From Cyclobacterium xiamenense (GTDB lineage Bacteria; Bacteroidota; Bacteroidia; Cytophagales; Cyclobacteriaceae): 64,000 nt of DNA. Of the stretch, positions 16,006-23,451 are shown in pieces. A model generated the notes under the pieces. That model did not search any database, had not been told where the DNA came from, and was given only the letters and a program-made list of their open reading frames with translations. Location: assembly GCF_009467825.1 (NCBI RefSeq), contig NZ_WIOK01000014.1, positions 62,001 to 126,000 of the forward strand, written 5' to 3'. Made by a program: the position numbers and the translations under genes. The stretch's first letter is position 1, and each line of letters begins with the position of its first letter.

Positions 16006-16725
16006 TCAATTATCCTGGGCGGCGAATACCCGACGCAGCAAGGCCGTGGTCCGCTCCGCAGGATTTTCCCGAATGGCTTTTTCCTCTTGCGCAATCAGGA
16101 CGAACAAGCCCGAAATCGCCTGCTCCGTCACGTATCCCTGCAAGTCGGGATCTAATTTCCGGGAGGTAGTTGGAAAGGTATTGTACGCCGAAACCAAATC
16201 CCCGTAATAGCGGGTAGCGCCGACCTCATCCAGCGCCTCTTCGATATGCGGCGCAAACAATCCGGTCAATTTTTCTGAGGTCTTCCCCTGCAAATACCGG
16301 GTAGCCGCGTCCTCGCCACCGTTTAGTAGCTCCCAGGCATCCTGCACGGTGAGCTGGCGGATGGCATCTACAAACAAAGGCCTGGCTTCTTTTGCGGCGG
16401 CTTCGGCGCCACGGTTGATCGTCAACAGCACCCGGTCCACTTCGGCCCCCAGCCCCAATCGCCGCAACGTAGACTCCACCCGTTGGACATCCTCCGGCAG
16501 GGCGATCCGGATCAGCTCGTTGGCAAAAAAACCGTCCACCTGTGAGGCCCGGTCGCTGCCTGTAACTATCCCTTTTACGAGGGCTTCTTTAAGGCCATTG
16601 CCCACATCCTGCTCGGTCAGACTGGCTTCGGTAGCCCCCTGGATAAAGCGGTTGACCTCTGAGGCCGTACAGCCTGCGGCAAACACAAACAGGCATGCCA
16701 TGCATACTATTTTCAATTTTCTCAT
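16006..16725 (-). CDS. DUF4197 family lipoprotein
   Basis: A 239-residue protein with a signal ending FVFAAGCTAS, a lipobox with Cys near 19. The mature part is mostly helical with the DUF4197 pattern: GLKEALVKGI near the start, DGFFANELIRIALPEDV, NRGAEAAAKEARPLFVDAI, and TVQDAWELLNGGEDAATRYLQ. DUF4197 proteins are periplasmic or outer-membrane lipoproteins of unknown function. Its ATG overlaps the stop of the preceding SGNH-like gene by four bases, and MBOAT lies one gene further upstream, so it is translated from the same unit. A link to the acyltransferase pathway is only contextual. Confidence 0.85.
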   Translation of the reverse strand: MRKLKIVCMACLFVFAAGCTASEVNRFIQGATEASLTEQDVGNGLKEALVKGIVTGSDRASQVDGFFANELIRIALPEDVQRVESTLRRLGLGAEVDRVLLTINRGAEAAAKEARPLFVDAIRQLTVQDAWELLNGGEDAATRYLQGKTSEKLTGLFAPHIEEALDEVGATRYYGDLVSAYNTFPTTSRKLDPDLQGYVTEQAISGLFVLIAQEEKAIRENPAERTTALLRRVFAAQDN

Positions 16726-17660
16726 CGACTAATTCGGTTTAGTTCTTCTAACAAACGTTTCTGACCTTTCGTGCTCAAATGACCGTGATCGATGTAGTTT
16801 GTTGTGTCCGAAGAAAAGAAATCGTACTTCGGTTGGTTGAAATTTTCAAAAATAATCCGGGAGCTTTCCGCAGGGTAGCTGGCTTTTATTTCCTCCCAGT
16901 ACCTGCGAAACCTCTCCGCATGCGCGGCACGAATCGGCAAGGGCACCGGATGAAAATATACCGTGGTTTCTATGTGATGGGAATCCAGTAGTTGCCAGAG
17001 GCGATTCAATGCCTGTTCCGCCACCGGCGAAATTTCGAAATCCCCGGCATTTACCAATGCTTTCTCTGCTTCGATTTTGGCGGCCACATCGGGTACCCGA
17101 AATAAGGGTTCAAATTGATTGGTTCCATTTTCCAGGTATTGATTGGGCGGGTATTTGCCGGGAGCCAGCCGCAGCCACCGGAGCAGCGCAAAGCCATACA
17201 CTCGCAGCAAGTGAATGGACCCAAATGCGCTCCAATAGGAACTTGGTCTCATCAAGGTGTGCTGCTCTACCCCCTCCTGTTGGGTCATGTAGGGGTGCAG
17301 GCAGATCCATGCCTTTCGCATCCGGTGATCGGAAGCGAGTACCTGTTCGAGTAAGGGAACCATCGTTTGGATGCGTGCCCCCATCAGACTCGCATTAAAG
17401 TACCGTACATCGCTGATTGGTGCAGGGTTAAGGTTGGCCGAAAGCGAGGGACCCAGAATAATGCCGTCGAAGTTTTCGGGAATGTACCGAAAGGCCATCA
17501 GGTACTTAGAGATTCGTTCTTCCCCATACACCCGGGTGCGTTGGGTCATTCCAAACAGCCCAAACACATCCAGCCAGGCGGCAAGCAGCACGAATCCGGC
17601 CACTGCCAGAAAACAGGAAGGGATGATACGCTTAAAAAACCGGTGAAATGCCTTGTCCAT
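16722..17660 (-). CDS. Membrane-anchored SGNH-like protein, partner of MBOAT
   Basis: A 312-residue protein with one N-terminal membrane segment (IIPSCFLAVAGFVLLAAWL). The periplasmic domain resembles the DltD/AlgJ-type proteins that accompany MBOAT acyltransferases. IILGPSLSANLNP has the place and shape of the nucleophile block (G-x-S-x-S) and DHGHLSTKGQKRLLEEL near the C-terminus could carry the catalytic Asp/His pair. Such proteins transfer or edit acyl groups on extracellular polysaccharides or other surface polymers. It lies six bases downstream of the MBOAT stop. The acceptor is unknown, since no polymer-synthesis genes are adjacent. Confidence 0.65.
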   Translation of the reverse strand: MDKAFHRFFKRIIPSCFLAVAGFVLLAAWLDVFGLFGMTQRTRVYGEERISKYLMAFRYIPENFDGIILGPSLSANLNPAPISDVRYFNASLMGARIQTMVPLLEQVLASDHRMRKAWICLHPYMTQQEGVEQHTLMRPSSYWSAFGSIHLLRVYGFALLRWLRLAPGKYPPNQYLENGTNQFEPLFRVPDVAAKIEAEKALVNAGDFEISPVAEQALNRLWQLLDSHHIETTVYFHPVPLPIRAAHAERFRRYWEEIKASYPAESSRIIFENFNQPKYDFFSSDTTNYIDHGHLSTKGQKRLLEELNRISR

Positions 17661-17666
17661 GGTAAC

Positions 17667-19049
17667 TTAGAAATCAAAATACAGAAAGTCCGTCTGCACA
17701 ACGGAGTTAAGGAAAATCATGTTCAACAAAAACAAGAGTACCGTCGCAATGCCGTAACCGGGTGTAGGTTTCATTTGACGGCCCAGTTGCATGTCGTTTG
17801 GTAAAAAAAGTAGCACCACTCCTGCGATCCAAATAGGTAAGTTATGCAGGTTACCCACCAGGAAAAAATCCGGAGCACCGCCATTGGAAAAGTGAAACAT
17901 GGCAGAAAGCAGGCCCAGCGCATCCTGGAAGTTTTCGGCCCGGAAAAACACCCAGGTCAGGTTCACGAAAAAAAAGGTGATCAGAATGGCAAAAAAGGCA
18001 GGAATCTCAACACCGACTTTTTTCCAATACCGGTGAACCACCAGGGCGGCCCCATGCAGCAGGCCCCAGACGATAAACGTCCAGCCCGCCCCGTGCCAGA
18101 TTCCCCCCAGTAGGAAGGTAATCATCAAATTGGCATTGGTCCTACCCGGACTCACTTTGTTGCCACCCAGGGGAATGTACACATAATCCCGCAAAAACCG
18201 GCTCAGCGTAATGTGCCAATTTCTCCAAAACTCCTGTATGGTGGCCGACCGGTAGGGGGAATTGAAGTTTTGCGGCAGTTGGATGTTAAATAGCAAGCCC
18301 AAACCGATCGCCATGGAGGAATAACCGCTAAAGTCAAAGTACAGCTGGAAGGAATAGGAAAGCGAGGTAATCCAGGCGTCTTGTGCTCCCAGGAGGCCAA
18401 TGTTCCCATAGCCCTTATCTGCCACAAGGCCAAAGCTATCGGCAAGCACCACTTTTTTTGCCAGCCCCATCATAAAAATAAAAAAACCTCGGGAAAGGTT
18501 TTGGTAGTTGGCTCGGGTTAAAAACGGGTTGCGAAATTGTGTCATCATCTCTTTGTGATGCACAATGGGCCCCGCAATCAGCTGGGGAAAAAAGGAAACA
18601 AACAAGCCGTAGGAGACAAAGTTCGTCTCGATCCGGACCCCTTTGTAGCAATCCACCAGATAGGCAATCTGCTGAAACGTATAAAACGAGATGCCCAGGG
18701 GAAGCGCCCAATCCAGGTAAGAAATGGAGGAATGGGATAGCACATTGATATTGAAAATAACAAAATCGGCGTATTTGTAGAAAAAAAGGATTAGTAGGTT
18801 AAAGGTGATGCCGGCTACCAAAAATGACTTTTTGCCTTTCCCTGCTTGTTTGCTGATGAAGTAATTGAGTACAATGGAAATGCCTATCAGGATTAAATAA
18901 CTGGGTTTCCACCATCCGTAAAAGAAAAGGGAACACAGAAAGAGCCAGCAAACGATGTAGGAATTTCTGATTTTCGACCCCAACCCGTAAAACCCCGCAA
19001 GCACCACTGGCAAAAAAACAAACAGAAAAACAAAAGAATTAAATAGCAT
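17667..19049 (-). CDS. MBOAT family O-acyltransferase
   Basis: A polytopic inner-membrane enzyme that moves acyl groups across the membrane onto an extracellular acceptor, as in AlgI or DltB. From the ATG at 19049 (MLFNSFVFLFVFLPVVL) it has 460 residues. A start at 19157 would add 36 hydrophilic residues, which is atypical. Hallmarks: FWRNWHITLSRFLRDYVYIPLGG and GGIWHGAGWTFIVWG with the conserved active-site His, plus about ten membrane segments. It is the first gene of an MBOAT / SGNH-like / DUF4197 unit. The set resembles systems that acetylate exopolysaccharide, but the substrate is not shown by the neighbours. Confidence 0.9.
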   Translation of the reverse strand: MLFNSFVFLFVFLPVVLAGFYGLGSKIRNSYIVCWLFLCSLFFYGWWKPSYLILIGISIVLNYFISKQAGKGKKSFLVAGITFNLLILFFYKYADFVIFNINVLSHSSISYLDWALPLGISFYTFQQIAYLVDCYKGVRIETNFVSYGLFVSFFPQLIAGPIVHHKEMMTQFRNPFLTRANYQNLSRGFFIFMMGLAKKVVLADSFGLVADKGYGNIGLLGAQDAWITSLSYSFQLYFDFSGYSSMAIGLGLLFNIQLPQNFNSPYRSATIQEFWRNWHITLSRFLRDYVYIPLGGNKVSPGRTNANLMITFLLGGIWHGAGWTFIVWGLLHGAALVVHRYWKKVGVEIPAFFAILITFFFVNLTWVFFRAENFQDALGLLSAMFHFSNGGAPDFFLVGNLHNLPIWIAGVVLLFLPNDMQLGRQMKPTPGYGIATVLLFLLNMIFLNSVVQTDFLYFDF

Positions 19050-19734
19050 GGCTAAAAAAGCATTATCACTCAAATATACACTTGTTTGTTTTATTTTGAC
19101 CAAAAAATCCCCGGAAACCTGCTGAAATCGAAAGTATCCTGCGTTTTTTTTTTCCAAAATAAGGCGCTACTGGATGGGCCATGGAATGGGGTATGCCGGC
19201 GATGACCCGGAATACCGGTGGCTTAGGCACTTGTTAACTTTTACTGCTCCCCTCCGCGGAGAACCGCAACGCCCACCCGTAGAACCGGGTAGTCGATCCG
19301 GGCAAAACACTGAATCATCCGTTCAAAAAAATTCCCGGATTGGATGTCATTTTCCCCATGCACTGCATTTTCGGTACCGATACACCACCGTTCAGTTGAC
19401 GGATGTGCCCATCAGTACCTGGGAAGAACCTTTGCAGGTGAGATTTGGGTGGAGGGTATACCCGGATGATGTGGAAAGTAATGGCACCCGCAAATCGTGC
19501 AATTTTATCTGAAAATCGCGGGTTACGCAGGTACTTCTTTCCAACACAGCTAATTTTTCTGTATCTTAAACCAATGAACGAACAAAACGCATCCCTTCAT
19601 TTGCCGGTGCACTCCATCGCAGCGACAGAAATCCTGCCTTTTCAATCAATGCGGCACAACGATTGTACTGTTTTTAAAAAAAATCGATTCGCTTCTCCAA
19701 TAATCCAGTAAAAACGCTAACCCAGGCTCAACCC
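19050..19734. other. Divergent non-coding stretch between MBOAT and the AI-2E-type gene
   Basis: Two overlapping plus-strand ORFs (19174-19512 and 19445-19711) are present but have no recognisable domain and unusual composition, so I do not call them. The segment around 19359-19480 reads like a short stretch of coding sequence and could be a decayed gene; this is a weak impression. Promoters for both flanking genes should lie here, but I find no clear TAnnTTTG with proper spacing. Confidence 0.5.
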
Positions 19735-20799
19735 ATGCAACTCTCCTTTCAACATTTGTTTTTCACGCTGGCCTTTACATTTCTGCTTATTGCAGCCCTT
19801 ATCCTTGCCAAATCCATCCTCATCCCCCTGGGGTTGGCCTTGTTGCTTTCCTTCATTTTACACCCCGTGCATAAAAAATTACGGGAAAAGAAATTTGGTA
19901 ATATTGGGGCTGCCCTAACCGTGTTGGTGCTCTTCTTTCTGATCCTCATCGGTATCTTGGCGTTCTTTTCTGCAGAAATCCTTTCCCTGTCGGATCAACT
20001 AACGGATTTTGGTGATAAATTAATGAACATTTTCACCGACACCGTTGTCTTTCTGAACGAAAATTTTAGCTTTTTAGGCAATTTAGAAAAAGATGCCCTG
20101 CTGGAAGATGGAAAGACCTGGCTGAAGGATGCAGGGGCCGGACTGCTTGGAAAAACGTTTAGCAGCACCGCCAGCTTTTTCACCGGCATGTTTACCATGA
20201 TTATTTATTCCTTTCTATTTTTGATTTACAAACAGGGGCTGGTCAATGCCTTTGTTAAATTTGGTCCGGACGATAAAAAGAACCAGTACCTCACCATGCT
20301 AAAAAACATACAGCAGGTGGGGCAAAAATACCTTTCGGGGATGTTAACCTTAATCTTGATTCTGGGTCTGGCCAACAGTGCCGGATTGTGGATCATCGGA
20401 CTGGACAACCCATTTCTGTTTGGTTTTTTAGCTGCCACGCTATCCATTATCCCCTATATCGGAACCACCATTGGCGCAAGCATACCGGTGCTTTATGCGT
20501 TTATGTCCAAAGACGAGCTTTGGGTACCTCTGGCTGTAGCGGCCATGTTTTGGCTGATTCAGGTGATTGAAAGTAACTTTCTGAGCCCAAAGGTGGTAGG
20601 GAATAGCGTAAATGTCAATGCATTTGCAGCCATTCTGAGCCTTATCATTGGGGCATCGGTCTGGGGTGTGGCGGGGATGGTGTTGTTTCTGCCATTTGCC
20701 GCCATGCTAAAGGCCATTTGTGAAAGCTATGTGCCCCTGCAGCCCCTGGCCATGTTGATCGGGCAGGATGCGTTCAATGACAAGCCCAAAAAAACGTAG
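19735..20799 (+). CDS. AI-2E family transporter (PerM-like)
   Basis: A 354-residue inner-membrane protein with about eight membrane segments. It opens with a hydrophobic pair (FTLAFTFLLIAALILAKSI and GLALLLSFIL). The C-terminal block has the family features: GFLAATLSIIPYIGTTIGAS and WLIQVIESNFLSPKVVGNSV, then LSLIIGASVWGVAGMVLFLP. Members export small molecules; a few act as sodium/proton antiporters and one was tied to autoinducer-2. The substrate is not predictable. It is a lone gene, convergent with ffh. Confidence 0.88.
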   Translation: MQLSFQHLFFTLAFTFLLIAALILAKSILIPLGLALLLSFILHPVHKKLREKKFGNIGAALTVLVLFFLILIGILAFFSAEILSLSDQLTDFGDKLMNIFTDTVVFLNENFSFLGNLEKDALLEDGKTWLKDAGAGLLGKTFSSTASFFTGMFTMIIYSFLFLIYKQGLVNAFVKFGPDDKKNQYLTMLKNIQQVGQKYLSGMLTLILILGLANSAGLWIIGLDNPFLFGFLAATLSIIPYIGTTIGASIPVLYAFMSKDELWVPLAVAAMFWLIQVIESNFLSPKVVGNSVNVNAFAAILSLIIGASVWGVAGMVLFLPFAAMLKAICESYVPLQPLAMLIGQDAFNDKPKKT

Positions 20800-21042
20800 C
20801 CAGTCTCGGTTTTTTCGGAAACATGGGATTGGTCACCGACTGTTTTCCCCGACTCCTTTGGCCCTGACCCCACCCATCCCTCAACCCTGGCGCTTGCGCA
20901 ACGGCTGAGCTCGGGCCGAAGTGTTCCAGGCAACGAAATACGATGTGTACGTTTCCCGAAATTGCCTTACTAATCGGCTGTTTCGGTAGTCGGAGCTGAT
21001 AAGAAAAAAACTGGGGGTATACAATGGGGTACCAGCAGCTGC

Positions 21043-22380
21043 CTACCTTCGCCTCATATTGCCACTCATGGCTCCCAGTGCCTTTTGGGCACCGCCCATT
21101 TTATTCATTTGCTTCATCATCTTGCGCATGTCCGAAAATTGCTTCATTAGGTTATTGACCTCTTGTACACTGCGTCCGCTTCCTTTGGCAATGCGCTTCC
21201 TCCGGCTGCCATCGATCAGGGAGGGATTGCCCCGCTCCTGAGGAGTCATGCTGCGGATGATCGCCTCGATGGGAATAAAAGACTCGTCGTCAATATCCAG
21301 TCCTTTAATGGCTTTGCCCATCCCGGGAATCATTCCCAGGAGATCCTTGATATTGCCCATCTTTTTTATCTGCTCCAGCTGGGAGAGAAAATCGTCAAAA
21401 TCGAACTGATTTTTTCTGATTTTTGCATTTAGCCGTTTTGCTTCGTCCTCGTCAAAGGATTGCTGGGCCTTTTCTACCAGGGACACCACGTCTCCCATTC
21501 CCAGAATACGCTGCGCCATCCGGTCGGGATAAAACAGGTCCAGGTTTTCCATCTTCTCCCCGGTGGAAATAAACTTGATGGGTTTATTGACCACGTGACG
21601 AATGGAAATGGCGGCCCCACCACGGCTATCCCCGTCCAGTTTGGTAAGTACCACCCCGTCAAAGTCAAGGCGCTCATCGAAGGTTTTGGCGGTGTTGACC
21701 GCATCCTGACCGGTCATGGAGTCGACCACAAAAAGTGTCTCCGAAGGGTTGAGCGTTTCTTTCAACGAAGAAATCTCGTTCATCATGGCCTCATCCACGG
21801 CAAGACGGCCTGCCGTATCAATAATCACCGTTTTCTTTCCGGATTTTTTGGCAAATTCGATGGCGTTTTGTGCGATCTGAAGGGCATTCTGATTGCCCGG
21901 CTCGGCATACACCTCGATTCCTATTTGGCTACCCAGCGTCTTCAGCTGCTCCACGGCAGCCGGACGGTACACGTCGCAGCCCACGAGCAGCACCTGTCGG
22001 CCTTGCTTTTTGAGGTAAGCACCCAGTTTGCCTGAAAAAGTCGTTTTACCCGATCCCTGCAACCCGGAGATGAGAATCACAGCCGGATCACCTTTGATGC
22101 TGATTTCTTCCTTGCTACCCCCCATCAGTTGGGTGAGCTCCTCCTGGGTAATCTTTACCAAAAGCTGTCCCGGAGAAACAGCGATCAGTACGTCCCTGCC
22201 CAGGGCTTCCTCTTTGATTTTGTCGGTAACTTCCTTGGCTACCTTGTAGTTCACGTCTGCATCGATCAGGGCTCTGCGGATTTCTTTTACCGTAGTGGCC
22301 ACGTTTATTTCCGTGATTTTGCCCGTTCCCTTCAGGGTTTTAAACGCTCTGTCTAATTTATAACTCAGATTGTCAAACAT
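21043..22380 (-). CDS. ffh: Signal recognition particle GTPase Ffh
   Basis: The protein part of SRP, which binds signal sequences of nascent membrane proteins and delivers ribosomes to FtsY. It has 445 residues, the normal length. An N-terminal helical bundle (1-90) precedes the G domain with GLQGSGKT (106-113), DTAGRLAVDEAMM and TKLDGDSRGGAA. The methionine-rich M domain ends MKQMNKMGGAQKALGAM. The SRP-RNA-binding helix-turn-helix segment is seen in NPSLIDGSRRKRIAKGSG. It is a monocistronic minus-strand gene with a -7 box close to its start. Confidence 0.97.
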   Translation of the reverse strand: MFDNLSYKLDRAFKTLKGTGKITEINVATTVKEIRRALIDADVNYKVAKEVTDKIKEEALGRDVLIAVSPGQLLVKITQEELTQLMGGSKEEISIKGDPAVILISGLQGSGKTTFSGKLGAYLKKQGRQVLLVGCDVYRPAAVEQLKTLGSQIGIEVYAEPGNQNALQIAQNAIEFAKKSGKKTVIIDTAGRLAVDEAMMNEISSLKETLNPSETLFVVDSMTGQDAVNTAKTFDERLDFDGVVLTKLDGDSRGGAAISIRHVVNKPIKFISTGEKMENLDLFYPDRMAQRILGMGDVVSLVEKAQQSFDEDEAKRLNAKIRKNQFDFDDFLSQLEQIKKMGNIKDLLGMIPGMGKAIKGLDIDDESFIPIEAIIRSMTPQERGNPSLIDGSRRKRIAKGSGRSVQEVNNLMKQFSDMRKMMKQMNKMGGAQKALGAMSGNMRRR

Positions 22381-22400
22381 GTTTTTTTCTTTTGGAAGAA

Positions 22401-22408
22401 CAAAAATA
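22401..22408 (-). promoter_or_regulatory. Putative -7 element for ffh
   Basis: On the minus strand TATTTTTG matches TAnnTTTG, only 20 bases before the ATG, which implies a very short leader. No TTTG is visible at the -33 distance; a run of A precedes it. Confidence 0.45.
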
Positions 22409-22541
22409 CGTTTTTTTTTTAAGCTTGTCAGGTATCCGAAGAAAGTATTCGGGCAAAGATAAATGCCTTATTTTTTGGAATTGCGGGGATTTCTACTAAC
22501 TTTTGTTACCAAAAAAAGACAAAAAGGTGTATTTAATATAC

Positions 22542-22567
22542 AAAAATACCCCGATCGGGGTATTTTT
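22542..22567. terminator. Perfect 26-base palindrome with T tail, upstream of the DUF6508-like gene
   Basis: AAAAATACCCC, the centre GATC and GGGGTATTTTT form an 11-bp stem with a 4-base loop. Two more T residues follow on the plus strand, so it has the form of a bidirectional intrinsic terminator. It lies in the divergent region before the gene at 22664, not behind any gene, so it may be an attenuator or the end of a short transcript. Confidence 0.7.
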
Positions 22568-22663
22568 TTGATGAAAAAAAAGTTGTTACTTACACGCTCA
22601 AATAAATCATTTTCAAGCGCTTACCAGAAAATTCGTATTTATTTAACCAAAAACCAAAAAACG

Positions 22664-23152
22664 ATGATGAAAGACCAAATTCCGCTGTTTATTCCCCTGG
22701 GGAATTTTTCAGACCACTGCAACTCCCTGGACAGGAAAAAGCTGGTGCCAATAATTGAACTGGTTCACGAAATGGAACTAAAGTTTTACAAGGCCGAAAA
22801 GCTACTGGGCACACAGGATCTCAGCGAATTATCGCTTCGTACCCTGGGCTTGTCGGGGATCCATGTTCGCTTGCTGGATGCCATACTCAAACTTCGCCTG
22901 GTCCCCTTATTTGACTGGATGGCCTGGAAGAGTGAGGCCGAGCGGTATTACAAAGACGCCAGCAACCTGTACGAATTGGACACCGTCACGCTGGGCAAGG
23001 TAATGACCGTACTACTTCGTTCGCAAACCCTCTACGGCCCCGAATTTCTGGAGTCCAAAATCAAAGACCGATTTGTGCTGAATCTGCTAAAAGCAATTCT
23101 CCATTCCGTGGACGGCATCAATTCTTGGAACTATTCAGAAATTTTGGATTAA
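22664..23152 (+). CDS. DUF6508-like protein
   Basis: From the tandem ATGATG at 22664 the protein has 162 residues (MMKDQIPLFIPLG). An ATG at 22463 is in frame, but it lies upstream of a terminator-like palindrome and adds low-complexity sequence, so I reject it. The pattern VPLFDWMAWKSEAERYY, then LDTVTLGKVMTVLLRSQTLYGPEFL and a final LLKAIL resembles DUF6508 (conserved FDW..W, then an L-x2-L-T...R block). These proteins have no assigned function. There is no operon partner. A hairpin at 23261-23280 may end the transcript. Confidence 0.6.
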   Translation: MMKDQIPLFIPLGNFSDHCNSLDRKKLVPIIELVHEMELKFYKAEKLLGTQDLSELSLRTLGLSGIHVRLLDAILKLRLVPLFDWMAWKSEAERYYKDASNLYELDTVTLGKVMTVLLRSQTLYGPEFLESKIKDRFVLNLLKAILHSVDGINSWNYSEILD

Positions 23153-23451
23153 CGCTGCGAGATTTACCCTACAACTACCGAATTGCTTACGGATCGACTT
23201 TTTCAATGCTTAATCACCCCAATTTTACTTTTTTGAGCCAAATTCGATTCGCAGGAGGATCGTGCCTTTTTCAAGGCACGGCGCAATCATTTTGCCGGAT
23301 TTCTGGTAGAAACCCACAAATATTTTCATAAAATAAGTGCATACAACCAAGCTTTTCTGACAAATTCTACGTTATTTCAAGACGAGAGTAAACGAGTGCT
23401 TCTGGCATTTTTATTGCTTCGGGCTTGGTTTAGAATTGATGGTAACTAACG
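23153..23451. other. Intergenic region with a hairpin and a sigma-54-like promoter
   Basis: It contains an 8-bp hairpin at 23261-23280 (CGTGCCTT, loop TTTC, AAGGCACG), without a good T tract, and the promoter-like element at 23403-23417. No ORF here is supported; 23125-23331 is an out-of-frame shadow extending from the DUF6508-like gene. Confidence 0.6.
23403..23417 (+). promoter_or_regulatory. Sigma-54-type promoter before the giant adhesin
   Basis: TGGCA, six bases, then TTGC: a full match to the -24/-12 core (GG and GC with the required 10 bases between them). The expected start of transcription is near 23429, about 23 bases before the adhesin ATG at 23452. An enhancer-binding activator would be needed; none is encoded in the window. 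Confidence 0.5.

Noticed and set aside
19174-19711. Two overlapping plus-strand ORFs (112 and 88 codons) upstream of the AI-2E-type gene.
   Set aside because: No domain, odd composition and mutual overlap in different frames. I keep only a note that the stretch might contain a decayed gene.
22463-22663. Extended N-terminus (67 extra codons) of the DUF6508-like gene.
   Set aside because: It would translate through a terminator-like palindrome and a Lys/Phe-rich low-complexity stretch. The tandem ATG at 22664 gives a sensible start.
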